Shown here in pieces: positions 24,487 through 33,739 of a stretch of DNA of 64,000 nt. The notes under the pieces are model-generated. The model saw nothing but the letters and a program-made list of their open reading frames with translations. It was not told the origin of the DNA and searched no databases. Source of the DNA: Paraburkholderia atlantica (GTDB lineage: Bacteria; Pseudomonadota; Gammaproteobacteria; Burkholderiales; Burkholderiaceae); the NCBI RefSeq assembly GCF_009362785.1, contig NZ_WHNQ01000028.1, positions 1 through 64,000 of the forward strand, given 5' to 3'. Position 1 is the stretch's first letter. Every line of letters starts with the position of its first letter. A program made the translations under genes and the position numbers.

Positions 24487-26010
24487 TCAGGCCGTTGCGT
24501 CCGTCGCCATCGCGTGTGCCGCGGCACGAGCGGGGGCGCTGTCGCTGACCGGCAAGCCAAGCTGGCCAAGGCAGAAATAACGTGTCTCGACGAACGGCTC
24601 GAAGCCTTCGACGCCGCCTTCACGTCCAAGCCCCGACGACTTGATGCCGCCGAACGGAATCGGCGCGCCGGTAAACTTCGCGCCGTTGATGGACACCATC
24701 GCGAAGTCGAGTCGGCGAATCAGTTGAAACACGGTGTTCAGATCTTTCGCGCAGACGTAGGCGGCGAGTCCGTACTCGGTGTCGTTCGCGCGTTCGACCA
24801 CTTCGTCGAGCGAATCGAACGGCGAGACCGCCGAGATCGGCGCGAAGTTCTCTTCGTCGTAGATGCGCATGCCGGGCGCTGCATCGGCCACAACGGTCGG
24901 CTCGAAGAACCAGCCGCCGCGCTCGTGGGGCGCGCCGCCTACCGTGATGCGCGCACCTTTCTCACGCGCGTCGGCGACGCGCTGCACGGTCGTGTCGAAC
25001 GCGGCCTGGTGCATCAGCGGGCCCACGTCCACGTGCGGGTCGAATGCGCTGCCCACTTTCAACGCCTTCACGGCATCGCTGTATCGCGCGACGAATGCTT
25101 CATACAACGGACGCGCGACGAAGATCCGGTTCGCCGCGCAGCAGTCCTGGCCCGAGGTCTGGAACTTCGCTGCAACCGCGACGCGCACGGCCTGTGCGAG
25201 GTCGGCATCTTCGGTCACGATGAAAGGCGCGTTGCCGCCCAATTCGAGCGCCGTCTTCTTGATGCCTGCCCGTGCGGCCGTTTGCATCACCAGTGCCCCG
25301 ACACGCGTCGATCCGGTGAAGCTGACCGAGCGCACGCGGCTATCTGAAACCAGCGTTTCCATCGCCATTTGCGGCTCGCCGAGCACGACGTTGAACACGC
25401 CTGCCGGAAAGCCCGCTTCTTCGGCGAGTTGCGCGAGCGCGAGCGCGGAGAACGGCGTTTCGTGCGCGGGCTTCGCGACCACCGTGCAACCAGCTGCCAG
25501 CGCGGCAGCGGCCTTGCGCGTGAGCATCGCGCAGGGGAAATTCCACGGCGTGATCAGTGCGGCCACGCCGACCGGCTCGATGATCGTGCCAAGATGCGCG
25601 CCATCGATATGCGTCGGAATCGTGCGCCCATTCAGGCGCCGCACTTCATGCGCGAACCATTCGACGAAGCTCGCGCCATACGCGATTTCGCCGCGGGCTT
25701 CGGCAAGCGGCTTGCCCTGTTCGAGCGACAGAATCGCAGCGAGATCCTGCTGATGACGCAGGATCAGCTCATGCCAGCGCAATAGCAGCGCCGAACGTTT
25801 GGCGACCGGCACCCAACGCCACGTGTCGAACGCGCGCTGCGCGGCATCGACCGCGGCAGTGATCTGCGCCGCGTCGAGCATCGGCACATGGCCGAGTACT
25901 TCCTGATTCGCGGGATTCTGCACTGCGACGCTCGCGGCGCTCGCGCTATGAACCCAGCGTCCATCCACGTAGCACAGCGATTTGAATAGGACCGGATGAC
26001 CCAGCAACAT
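24487..26010 (-). CDS. doeC: Aspartate-semialdehyde dehydrogenase DoeC
   Basis: 507 residues, NAD(P)-dependent aldehyde dehydrogenase superfamily, succinate-semialdehyde dehydrogenase type. Catalytic Cys is C290 in TSGQDCCAANRIF, the general-base Glu is in ALELGGNAPFI, and the Lys of the NAD site is in VVAKPAHETP. It oxidises the aspartate semialdehyde from DoeD to aspartate, the last step of ectoine breakdown. AGGAGG precedes the ATG. The 169-bp gap before it could hold an internal control site. Confidence 0.9.
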   Translation of the reverse strand: MLLGHPVLFKSLCYVDGRWVHSASAASVAVQNPANQEVLGHVPMLDAAQITAAVDAAQRAFDTWRWVPVAKRSALLLRWHELILRHQQDLAAILSLEQGKPLAEARGEIAYGASFVEWFAHEVRRLNGRTIPTHIDGAHLGTIIEPVGVAALITPWNFPCAMLTRKAAAALAAGCTVVAKPAHETPFSALALAQLAEEAGFPAGVFNVVLGEPQMAMETLVSDSRVRSVSFTGSTRVGALVMQTAARAGIKKTALELGGNAPFIVTEDADLAQAVRVAVAAKFQTSGQDCCAANRIFVARPLYEAFVARYSDAVKALKVGSAFDPHVDVGPLMHQAAFDTTVQRVADAREKGARITVGGAPHERGGWFFEPTVVADAAPGMRIYDEENFAPISAVSPFDSLDEVVERANDTEYGLAAYVCAKDLNTVFQLIRRLDFAMVSINGAKFTGAPIPFGGIKSSGLGREGGVEGFEPFVETRYFCLGQLGLPVSDSAPARAAAHAMATDATA

Positions 26011-26179
26011 GACGACCTCCTGTGTGCGATGTCTCTGCTATCACTGTAGGTCCTGATGCACTGCGGATTTTTTTGTTGTCGCGGTTGGAAGACTGCGTTT
26101 TTTCTGCAATTCGCCGCGTGGTTGATGCTTTTTTCGGGCGGGACTTTTGACCGTATTTCGACCGCATTTACCGCGCCAT

Positions 26180-26671
26180 TCAACCGTTCTCGCCAATCGA
26201 TTGTTCCGCCCAATCAGGCAGTCCTTCGGCGCCGCTTTTCACCACTTTCGTGACGATATAGGTGAAGTACTTTTCGATGCCCAATTCGTCGGTGAGCAAC
26301 GTATCGATGAAGCGCTGATAGTGGTCGATATCGCGCGACAGCACGTGCATCACATAGTCGACGCCGCCGCCCGTCGCGAGGCATTGCACGACTTGGGGCG
26401 CGGCCGCGATGCGCTCCTCGAAGCGCCGCATGTCCGGCGCGGTATGACGGGCGAGCGTGACCTCGACCACCACGCGGCTGCCTTTGAACGCGCGCACCCA
26501 ATCGATATCCGCGCGATACCCGCGAATCACGCCCTCTTCTTCGAGGCGCTTCACGCGCTCCCATGCCGGCGAAATCGACAGATTGATTTCTTCGGCGAGG
26601 CGCGACTTCGTGATGCGCCCGTCGCGCGCGAGAATGCGCAGAATCGCGAGATCGTAGCGATCGAATTTCAT
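26180..26671 (-). CDS. doeX: AsnC/Lrp-family regulator (DoeX-like)
   Basis: 163 residues. The N-terminal winged helix reads LAILRILARDGRITKSRLAE with the recognition helix SISPAWERVKRLEEEGVI; the C-terminal RAM ligand domain contains VEVTLARHTAPDM and GGGVDYVMHV. It starts seven bases after the doeB stop. AsnC-type regulators are a usual companion of doe genes and are thought to respond to an ectoine-derived amino acid. It may act locally on doeC-doeD or on the whole region. Confidence 0.88.
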   Translation of the reverse strand: MKFDRYDLAILRILARDGRITKSRLAEEINLSISPAWERVKRLEEEGVIRGYRADIDWVRAFKGSRVVVEVTLARHTAPDMRRFEERIAAAPQVVQCLATGGGVDYVMHVLSRDIDHYQRFIDTLLTDELGIEKYFTYIVTKVVKSGAEGLPDWAEQSIGENG

Positions 26672-26678
26672 CGCGCGT

Positions 26679-27704
26679 TCAGACCGTTACCGGTATGCCA
26701 CGTTCGAGCACGTCGGCGACTACCGCAACCGTATCGCCAATCCGCACGAGCCCCGGGAAATGCCGCGCGGCGAGCATGCCCGCGCGTCGCGCGCGATATT
26801 CGATCGGCGCCGCGCCGGTACGCTTCGCATCGTAAATCCGCGCGATCACCTCACCGCTGTCGACCATCTCGCCGAGGTCCTTGCACAATTCGAGCAGGCC
26901 ATCGTGCTCGCTCGTCGTGTAGCAGGTGCCGTCGGGCATATCGAGCAGCGTGGTCGTGCGTGGTGCGTTACGACCCGACTCCTCGTGCTCGATGATGCCC
27001 GCATGCTGCAGAAAGCCGCGCACACCACGCTCGGTAATCGCCACGCTCTGCACCGTTGCCGTGCCACCGCCGCCAAGCTCGGTCGACACGAACACCTTGC
27101 CCGCTTCCTCGACGGCCGTGTCGTACAGGCCGACGCTATCGAGTTCGAGCATCCGCATCGAGTACGGCGCGCCGAACGCGCGCATTGCCGCTTCGCAGCG
27201 CGCCTGCTGCGTCGCGTCGGGCAGCACGTGAATCGCGGCGAACGGCACGAAGTCGAGCGTGCGGCCGCCCGCATGCAGATCGAGCACATAGTCGGCAAGC
27301 GGCAGCAGATAGCGCTGAAAATAATCGGCGATCTTCTCGGTCACGGTGCCGTCCGGCTTGCCCGGAAAGCTGCGATTCAGATTGCCGCGATCGATCGGCG
27401 ACGTGCGCGTGCCCGCGCGAAACGCCGGAAAATTCATGAACGGCACGATGATCACGCGCCCGCGTACTGCACTCGCCTTCAAGGTGGCGGCAAGCTTCGA
27501 CAGCGCGATCGGTCCTTCGTATTCGTCACCGTGGTTGCCGCCCGTTAGCAGCGCGGTCGGTCCCTCGCCGTTACGGATCACGGTGATGGGGATCATCTCC
27601 GCGCCCCACGCGGAGACGTCGTGAGAATGAGGCAGCTTCAGGAAACCATGCTGTTCGCCGTCGGCGTTGAAATCGACCGTCGGTTGAATCGGGGATGCCC
27701 GCAT
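26679..27704 (-). CDS. doeB: N-acetyl-diaminobutyrate deacetylase DoeB (EutE)
   Basis: 341 residues, zinc-dependent succinylglutamate desuccinylase/aspartoacylase family. Zinc ligands are in GGNHGDEYEGP (His and Glu) and in the LDLHAGG His. The Arg-rich substrate loop is SPIDRGNLNRSFPG. It removes the acetyl group from the DoeA product to give 2,4-diaminobutyrate. It lies 53 bp after eutC in the leftward transcript. Confidence 0.92.
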   Translation of the reverse strand: MRASPIQPTVDFNADGEQHGFLKLPHSHDVSAWGAEMIPITVIRNGEGPTALLTGGNHGDEYEGPIALSKLAATLKASAVRGRVIIVPFMNFPAFRAGTRTSPIDRGNLNRSFPGKPDGTVTEKIADYFQRYLLPLADYVLDLHAGGRTLDFVPFAAIHVLPDATQQARCEAAMRAFGAPYSMRMLELDSVGLYDTAVEEAGKVFVSTELGGGGTATVQSVAITERGVRGFLQHAGIIEHEESGRNAPRTTTLLDMPDGTCYTTSEHDGLLELCKDLGEMVDSGEVIARIYDAKRTGAAPIEYRARRAGMLAARHFPGLVRIGDTVAVVADVLERGIPVTV

Positions 27705-27757
27705 CTGTGCTACTCCTTCGTGAGCCGCTTGTGCGGCGTTTTACCGTTGGTCGCGCG

Positions 27758-28762
27758 TCATTTCAGCGGCGCGCCGTTGCCGAATATCGTTCCCGCCTTC
27801 GCCGCACGCGCCCGCTGCAACGCGAGCGCGGCAATCGCAGTGTCCTGCGCGCCGGTTCCGGTCAGATCGCAGATCGTCACATCGGTGTCGCTCGTGCGGC
27901 CCGCCGCCTGTTTTGCGATCACCTGCCCCAATTCGACGATCGCGGCATCGTCACGCATCGTGCCCGCGGCAATCGCGTGATGCAGTTCGCCGAGCACCCG
28001 CGTTTGCTGCGCGCGGTCGCACACGTAGCGCGCCGCCGCGAGCGCGGCCGGCGCGATTTCGTTCTTGTGTTCGGCGTCCGAGCCCATCGCGGTGATGTGC
28101 AGGCCCGGATGCAGATCGGCGGCTTCGATGAGCGGCGTGCGGCTCGGCGTCGTCGTGATCGCGACGTCGGCTTCGGCGAGCGCGTCGTGAACGCTGGCCG
28201 CGACATCGCATCGCACGCCGAGCGTGTTGTTCACTTCCGCGGAGAAACGCAGCGCGCTTGCCGCGTCGCGTGCCCACACGCGCACGTGTTCGACGCGGCG
28301 CACCAGCATCAGGGCGCGCAGTTGCAGGCGCGCCTGCTCGCCCGCGCCGATCACCGCGACGTGCGGCGTGTGCCCTTTCGCGAGCCAGCGCGCCGCGACC
28401 GCACCGGCGGCCGCCGTGCGTATCGCGGTCAGATAGCCGTTGTCGAGCAGCACCGCTTCGGTCAGCCCGGTCTTCGCCGACAGCACCAGCATCAGGCCGT
28501 TCAGGCTCGGCAGACCGAGCGACGGGTTATCGAAAAAGCCAGGACTGACCTTGATTGCGAAGCTGTCGAGGCGCGGCAGCCAGGCCGTCTTCACGTCGAC
28601 TTCGCCGTTATGCGCGGGCAGATCGAGCCGCAGGATCGGCGGCATCGCGACCGCTTCGGTCGCGAGCGCGACGAAGGCGGCTTCGATCTGGTCGATGGCC
28701 GCGAGATCGAGCGGCACGAGTTTGCGAAGCTCGGCTTCGCCAAGGAGCGTGATCGAGGTCAT
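27758..28762 (-). CDS. eutC: EutC, ornithine-cyclodeaminase-family protein
   Basis: 334 residues. The Rossmann NAD motif is VIGAGEQARLQLRALMLV, and KVSPGFFDNPSLGLPSLNG carries the family substrate-site residues. The start overlaps the eutB stop (ATGA). EutB and EutC occur together in ectoine/hydroxyectoine regions and are thought to act in turning hydroxyectoine into ectoine or a DoeA-compatible substrate; the exact reaction is unknown. Alanine or ornithine substrates are less likely given the neighbours. Confidence 0.9.
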   Translation of the reverse strand: MTSITLLGEAELRKLVPLDLAAIDQIEAAFVALATEAVAMPPILRLDLPAHNGEVDVKTAWLPRLDSFAIKVSPGFFDNPSLGLPSLNGLMLVLSAKTGLTEAVLLDNGYLTAIRTAAAGAVAARWLAKGHTPHVAVIGAGEQARLQLRALMLVRRVEHVRVWARDAASALRFSAEVNNTLGVRCDVAASVHDALAEADVAITTTPSRTPLIEAADLHPGLHITAMGSDAEHKNEIAPAALAAARYVCDRAQQTRVLGELHHAIAAGTMRDDAAIVELGQVIAKQAAGRTSDTDVTICDLTGTGAQDTAIAALALQRARAAKAGTIFGNGAPLK

Positions 28763-29790
28763 GATGCGATGTGTGAGTTCAGTGACGGCGCGGCTTGCGT
28801 CGTTTCGTTGCCGACGATCCGCCGATGCAGATCCATATCGATGTTCGCGCCCGTCACGACGAGCACGAGCGGTCCGCGCGCGATGCGCTCAGCGGGCAGC
28901 GCGCGATCGAGCACCGCGGCAATCCCCACCGCCGCCGCGCCTTCGACGACGAGCCGTTCCTGCCGGTACGCATGCGCGATGCCGCGCGCGATCGACGCCT
29001 CGTCGAGCAGCACGGTTTCGTCGATCAGAGCGCGCGTCAGCGCATACGTGTAGCGGTTTTCGAGTCCGATGCCGCCGCCGAGCGAATCGGCGAGCGTATC
29101 GACTTCCTCGACCAGCACCGGCTGACCTACCGCCAGACTCGCGTGCATCGCGGCGCCACGCGCCATCGTCACGCCGGTCAAGCCGATCGTGGGACTGGTG
29201 GTTTTCGCGGCCAGCGCGATGCCGGCGAACAGCCCGCCGCCGGACAACGGCACGACGATGTTCGCGACATCGGGCAAGGCCTCGACGATTTCGAGCCCGA
29301 TCGTTCCCTGTCCGGCGATCACGCGCGGATCGTCGAATGGCGGCACGTAGGCGTAACCTTCTTCGCTTGCGAGCCGCAATGCTTCGTGCTCGGCCTCGTC
29401 CTGGCTTTGGCCGGCTATCCGCACGTGCGCGCCGAGTGCGCGCACCGCATCGACCTTGTTAGCGGGCACGAGGCGCGACAGACACACGGTCGCGTCGATG
29501 CCGAGCGCGCGCGCCGCATGCGCGACCGCGCGGCCATGATTACCGGTCGATGCGGTCACCACGCGAGTGCAGCCTTGCTCGGCCAGTTGCGCGAGCGCAT
29601 TGGTCGCGCCGCGCAGCTTGAAGCTGCCGGTCGGCTGCACGGTTTCGAGTTTCAGATAGACCGGCGTGCCGGCGTGCGCCGACAGGCTCGGTGATTCGAC
29701 GAGCGGCGTACGGCACACGCGACCGTCGATACGGTTGCGCGCGCGGTAAATGTCGGCTAACGACAGATCGGCTGACGATGGAACGGACAT
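28759..29790 (-). CDS. eutB: EutB, threonine-dehydratase-like PLP enzyme
   Basis: 343 residues, type II PLP fold. The PLP Lys lies in PTGSFKLRGATNAL, the substrate loop is ASTGNHGRAVAH, and the Gly-rich phosphate clamp is VVPLSGGGLFAGIALA. It is the first gene of the leftward catabolic transcript and overlaps eutC. A dehydratase is expected for the hydroxyl group of a hydroxyectoine derivative, which fits its presence here; this is inference from family and context. Confidence 0.9.
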   Translation of the reverse strand: MSVPSSADLSLADIYRARNRIDGRVCRTPLVESPSLSAHAGTPVYLKLETVQPTGSFKLRGATNALAQLAEQGCTRVVTASTGNHGRAVAHAARALGIDATVCLSRLVPANKVDAVRALGAHVRIAGQSQDEAEHEALRLASEEGYAYVPPFDDPRVIAGQGTIGLEIVEALPDVANIVVPLSGGGLFAGIALAAKTTSPTIGLTGVTMARGAAMHASLAVGQPVLVEEVDTLADSLGGGIGLENRYTYALTRALIDETVLLDEASIARGIAHAYRQERLVVEGAAAVGIAAVLDRALPAERIARGPLVLVVTGANIDMDLHRRIVGNETTQAAPSLNSHIAS

Positions 29791-29920
29791 GCATGAGGCC
29801 CTGCATCAAAGAGGTCGATTCGCTATTCGATGCGGGCACGGCTGTCGCAGATAAACGCAGTGATTCGCGGCCGCATCTCTTTCCATGCAGCCCAGTCTAG
29901 TGTTCTAAAAATGGATTTTT

Positions 29921-29936
29921 ATTGTCCTAGTTCATT
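29921..29936. promoter_or_regulatory. Weaker candidate EnuR operator C (upstream of eutB)
   Basis: ATTGTCCTAGTTCATT keeps the CTAG centre and one full half of the palindrome at 31467-31482 (13 of 16 positions when compared with ATTGCTCTAGGACAAT on the other strand). It lies about 130 bp before eutB. A partial half-site (TTCTAAAA) is about 12 bases away. Confidence 0.45.
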
Positions 29937-29974
29937 TCGGTCCGTCGCGCTGCGCAATTCGCGCACCTTCCTGA

Positions 29975-31372
29975 TCAGGTGAAATCGTGCACCTGCGGGT
30001 ACTGCTCGAACACATCGCGCATCGTTTCGAGCGCGCCTTTATAGGTGTCCTCGCTGACTTCCGCGCCGACGCAAACCCGCACTGCATTAGGCCGATCCGC
30101 GTCGCGCACGAGAAACGGATCGGGCGACGTCACCGCGATGTCGCGGTTGCGCAGTTCGCGCACCAGCCGGTCGGTGCGCCAGTGGTCGGGCACCCGCAGC
30201 CATGCCGATAGTGCCTGCGGATGCGCACCCAGGACATATTTACCGAGCGTCTGTTGCAATTGCGCCTGACGCCGCCCGAGCCGCTCGCGCTGAATTTCGA
30301 CGAGCCGCGCCGCGGTGCCGTCTACGATCCAACGCGTGGCGACCTCGGCCATCGGCGGCGTCGCCATCCAGCTGCTCACGCGCAGCACGCTCTCGGCGCG
30401 CAGCGCGAGCCGGCGCGGCGTCGTCATATAGCCGATGCGCAAACCGGCCATCACCGACTTCGTAAAGCTCGTGCAGTAGAACGACAGATCGGGAATCAGG
30501 CTCGAAATCGGCGTGGAATGTTTGGCGGGCAAGGGCCCGTACACGTCGTCCTCGATCACGTACACGCCATAGCGCTCGGCGATTTTCGCAATTGCGCGAC
30601 GCCGCGAATCGGGCATCAACGCGACGGTCGGATTGTTCAGCGTCGGCGTGCAGACGAGCGCAGAGATGCGCTCGCTGTCGCACATCTCCTCGAAGTGTTC
30701 GGGGTGAATGCCGTACTCGTCGATTTCGAGGCCCTTCAGCGTGAAGCCGAGCACGTTGGCCGAACCTATCACGCCGTGATCCGTCAGGCTCTCGCACAGC
30801 ACGGTATCGCCCGGTCCCACCAGCGAAGCGAGCGCGAGAAAGATGCCGTGCGCGGCGCCGTTGGTGACGAGCAGCGTATCGGCCGACGCCGGCATGCCGA
30901 GCGACGCGAGCCACGCAATGCCCGCCTGGCGATGATGCTCGAAGCCGGCGATCGGCCGGAACGCGCGAATCCACGGCTGATCGTCGAGCGTCGACAGCGT
31001 CGCGCAGATCTTGCGCCACATCGCATCGTGTTCCGACGTGTGAATGATGCGCGCGATCGAAAAATCGACCACCGAGCGCTCGGCCGTATCGAGCATGTAG
31101 CTCGACATCGTTTCGGTGACGCGCGCCGCGACGAAGCTGCCGCGCCCCACCTCGCAGCGGATCAGTCCTTGCCGCTCCAATTCCTTGTACGCGTTGGTCA
31201 CGGTCTGCACGCTGATCGCGAGTTCGGCCGCGACGTCGCGCTGCGGCGGCAGGCGCGCGCCCGGCGGCAGCGACGTGCTCTCGATGTCGCCGGCAATCGC
31301 CTTGACCAGCCGCTTGTATTTCGATTCCACGCCGTGCACCGCGCGCACGGCCTCGCGCCACTCGTCGATCAC
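29975..31372 (-). CDS. enuR: EnuR, MocR/GabR-type regulator of ectoine use
   Basis: 465 residues. The N-terminal GntR-type winged helix contains LPPGARLPPQRDVAAELAIS and QTVTNAYKELERQGLI. The rest is an aminotransferase-like fold that binds PLP, with the Schiff-base Lys at K305 (CTSFTKSVMAGLR). EnuR is the known repressor of ectoine uptake and catabolism genes; its inducers are breakdown products such as acetyl-diaminobutyrate bound to PLP. It is transcribed leftward ahead of the eutB transcript and has a palindrome about 95 bp upstream. Confidence 0.9.
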   Translation of the reverse strand: MIDEWREAVRAVHGVESKYKRLVKAIAGDIESTSLPPGARLPPQRDVAAELAISVQTVTNAYKELERQGLIRCEVGRGSFVAARVTETMSSYMLDTAERSVVDFSIARIIHTSEHDAMWRKICATLSTLDDQPWIRAFRPIAGFEHHRQAGIAWLASLGMPASADTLLVTNGAAHGIFLALASLVGPGDTVLCESLTDHGVIGSANVLGFTLKGLEIDEYGIHPEHFEEMCDSERISALVCTPTLNNPTVALMPDSRRRAIAKIAERYGVYVIEDDVYGPLPAKHSTPISSLIPDLSFYCTSFTKSVMAGLRIGYMTTPRRLALRAESVLRVSSWMATPPMAEVATRWIVDGTAARLVEIQRERLGRRQAQLQQTLGKYVLGAHPQALSAWLRVPDHWRTDRLVRELRNRDIAVTSPDPFLVRDADRPNAVRVCVGAEVSEDTYKGALETMRDVFEQYPQVHDFT

Positions 31373-31466
31373 CGCTGCTCCTCCGTTTATGGTGACGCCG
31401 GCTCCGTTCGAAGTCGTGTCGTGTTGCCTGATCTTCCATAGTGAGGCAAAAACGGGGCGGAAAATA

Positions 31467-31482
31467 ATTGTCCTAGAGCAAT
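31467..31482. promoter_or_regulatory. Candidate EnuR operator B (upstream of enuR)
   Basis: ATTGTCCTAGAGCAAT is a palindrome with mismatched pairs at one position per half. Its reverse complement ATTGCTCTAGGACAAT matches the ehuA/doeA site at 15 of 16 positions. The position suggests autoregulation. Confidence 0.6.
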
Positions 31483-31701
31483 TGGGGCGAAAAAACGGTA
31501 GTTCGTCTCAGCTTCCGCGGTCGGGGTATGTCGCGCGGTTTCCGCGAGGTGGCGTGCGGTGGCAGAGAATTGGCCGCCATCGCAAGGCGTCAGTCCTATC
31601 ATTCAACCATTCATAATTCGCGAATCGCGATGCGCTTACAACAGTCACTGGTTGTACGTCCGCCGGTGTCTTCGTATTCAACTCGCGAACTGGAGGACAA
31701 G

Positions 31702-33111
31702 GTGACGCCTCGCATTATTTGGCGGGCAACTCAGACCCGCGTGATGGTCGTACTTGCAGCTCTGCTGGTGGTGCGTTTCTCCGATGCGGCGCACGCCCGC
31801 CCTCCGGAGCCCCCCGCTGTACCGGGCTCCGTCGCCGTTGGACAGTCGATCACATGTCAGCCCACTTCCACGCCCCGGCCGCAGCCGATCTTGCCCAAGG
31901 GCTTTACGGAGCGGGTTATGTACAGCGGTTGTCTCAATCAGCCAACAGCAATTAGTTTCAACTCAAGCCAGACCCGGGTCTTCGTCGCCGAAAAAGGTGG
32001 CAGGATTTGGAATTGTGATTTGTCGACACCTACATGTACGCTCATTGCCGACCTCAGCAGTGAGGTCTGCAACGATGGCGACCGGGGACTTCTCGGACTA
32101 GCGGTCGATCCTCTGAACGACGGCAAAATTTACGTGCTTTACACGACGCCTCCGGCTACCGGCGCTTGCAGCGGTAACGTTCTGACTCATGGCCAGCTTT
32201 CGCTGTTGACAGCGTCGGGAGCGGGCACGGGCGAAACGAAAATCCTGCCGCCAGCAGGGTCCGGCAATCAGACATGGTGTTTCTTTTACGGGTCTCACAG
32301 TATTGGCGGACTCGTCTTCGGATCTGACAACAGAACGCTTTACGTTAGCGCTGGCGACGGCGCGAGCTTCGACCAGGTGGACTACGGACAGTTGGATACC
32401 GCGTGCGGTGATCGCACGAATTTGCCGCAGGGCGCATTTCGCAGTCAGGGCGTTTCACCCTATAGCGACGGCGCTATTCTCCGGATAACGAACCCGGGTA
32501 CGACAACTCAAAGCGTTGCCGTGGTTGCACAAGGGTTGCGCAATCCGTTCCGGTTCGCTCGCCTGCCAGGTACGGACGAGCTGTATATCGGCAATGTGGG
32601 ATGGAATAGTTGGGAGGCTATCGATCATTTCACTGTCGCCGGCCAGGACTTCGGCTGGCCGTGCTACGAAGGGTGGAGCCCCAGTAATAACTTCGCTGCG
32701 GCGCCCGAGCCCGACTATCAAAACACGGGCTACTGCGGAAAGTTCGTGGGCGCCACGGCGCCGTTTTTTGCGTACGCTCACACGAGCTACGTTTCGGTCG
32801 ATGACAGTCACGGAAAAACTTGCGGCGCGAAGCCGTCCGGCGGAGGACCTGACCAGAACGGCAGTGTCATCTCTGCGATCGGGTTTACCGACGATACGAG
32901 CACAACCTATCCTGCCCAATTCAAAAACGCACTGTACTTTGGCGATCTTCTGCGCCAATGCATCTGGACCATGCAACCTCCGAACAATGTGCCTCAGACC
33001 TTTGCAAAAGGTCTGCCGGGGGGACCGGTGGATCTGAAGGCAGGCCAGGACGGCGATCTGTTCTACGCGGACCTCGTGACTAGTACGATCAGGCGAATTA
33101 CACATAAGTAA
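31702..33111 (+). CDS. Secreted glucose/sorbosone-dehydrogenase-like beta-propeller protein
   Basis: 469 residues. The GTG at 31702 follows GGAGGACAA and gives a signal peptide (VMVVLAALLVVRFSDAAHA). The mature part is a six-bladed propeller of the PQQ-dependent aldose dehydrogenase type: AEKGGRIW, DRGLLGLAVDPLNDGKIYV, HSIGGLVFGSDNRTLYVSAGDG and AQGLRNPFRFARLPG. Many Cys residues suggest disulfides in the periplasm or outside. PQQ dependence is inferred from family. The coding region looks somewhat less GC-rich than its neighbours. It lies alone, divergent from enuR. Confidence 0.8.
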   Translation: MTPRIIWRATQTRVMVVLAALLVVRFSDAAHARPPEPPAVPGSVAVGQSITCQPTSTPRPQPILPKGFTERVMYSGCLNQPTAISFNSSQTRVFVAEKGGRIWNCDLSTPTCTLIADLSSEVCNDGDRGLLGLAVDPLNDGKIYVLYTTPPATGACSGNVLTHGQLSLLTASGAGTGETKILPPAGSGNQTWCFFYGSHSIGGLVFGSDNRTLYVSAGDGASFDQVDYGQLDTACGDRTNLPQGAFRSQGVSPYSDGAILRITNPGTTTQSVAVVAQGLRNPFRFARLPGTDELYIGNVGWNSWEAIDHFTVAGQDFGWPCYEGWSPSNNFAAAPEPDYQNTGYCGKFVGATAPFFAYAHTSYVSVDDSHGKTCGAKPSGGGPDQNGSVISAIGFTDDTSTTYPAQFKNALYFGDLLRQCIWTMQPPNNVPQTFAKGLPGGPVDLKAGQDGDLFYADLVTSTIRRITHK

Positions 33112-33157
33112 AAAAATTCTGGTGGAACGCGCCATTACACCGTCCCCACTCCGCGCG

Positions 33158-33694
33158 CTACAGCAACCCCGCAAAGTGCACCAGCACGAACACGATCGCC
33201 CCGCCCGCGATCAGCACCAATGCATTGATACGCGTCCGCATCACGAGCACGGTCGCGATGGCCGCGGTGAGCCATGCAATCCACCCGCCTTCGAGTTCCT
33301 TGATCAGCACATAGACCGCCGCGAGAATCAGCCCGGCGGCCACGGGGCGCAGCCCAGCCTGCAACGCATTCAGCCAGCGCGCGCCTTCGTGCCGATTCCA
33401 GACGTGCACGACGCCATACATCAGAAACGCGGTCGGCCCGAATAGCGCGACGGTCGCGACGAGCGCGCCGCCGACGCCGCCGACCTGATAGCCAATCAGC
33501 GTCGCGAGCAAGGAGCCGGGACCGGGCGCGAGCCGCGCGATCGCGAAGTCGCTGAGAAATTGCGCATGGGTCATCCAGTGATGCACGTCGACGACCTGGC
33601 GCTGAACTTCGGGGATGATCCCCTGCCCGCCACCGACGGTGACGATGGACAGCGGCGCGAAAACCGAAAACAGGGCGATAAGAGTTCTGAGCAC
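33158..33694 (-). CDS. Chromate transporter, C-terminal-half type (short ChrA)
   Basis: 178 residues, chromate-ion transporter domain, about six helices. FSVFAPLSIVTVGGGQGIIPE, AQFLSDFAIARLAPGPGSLL and GGVGGALVATVALFGPTAF are CHR-domain motifs. It forms a pair with the preceding gene; single-domain CHR proteins work as antiparallel heterodimers. It starts 45 bases after its partner. Confidence 0.85.
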   Translation of the reverse strand: MLRTLIALFSVFAPLSIVTVGGGQGIIPEVQRQVVDVHHWMTHAQFLSDFAIARLAPGPGSLLATLIGYQVGGVGGALVATVALFGPTAFLMYGVVHVWNRHEGARWLNALQAGLRPVAAGLILAAVYVLIKELEGGWIAWLTAAIATVLVMRTRINALVLIAGGAIVFVLVHFAGLL

Positions 33695-33739
33695 GGCAGA
33701 AGCTGTTTGTGGAGTTGGACTTGCGGCGCTAAAAGCCGA

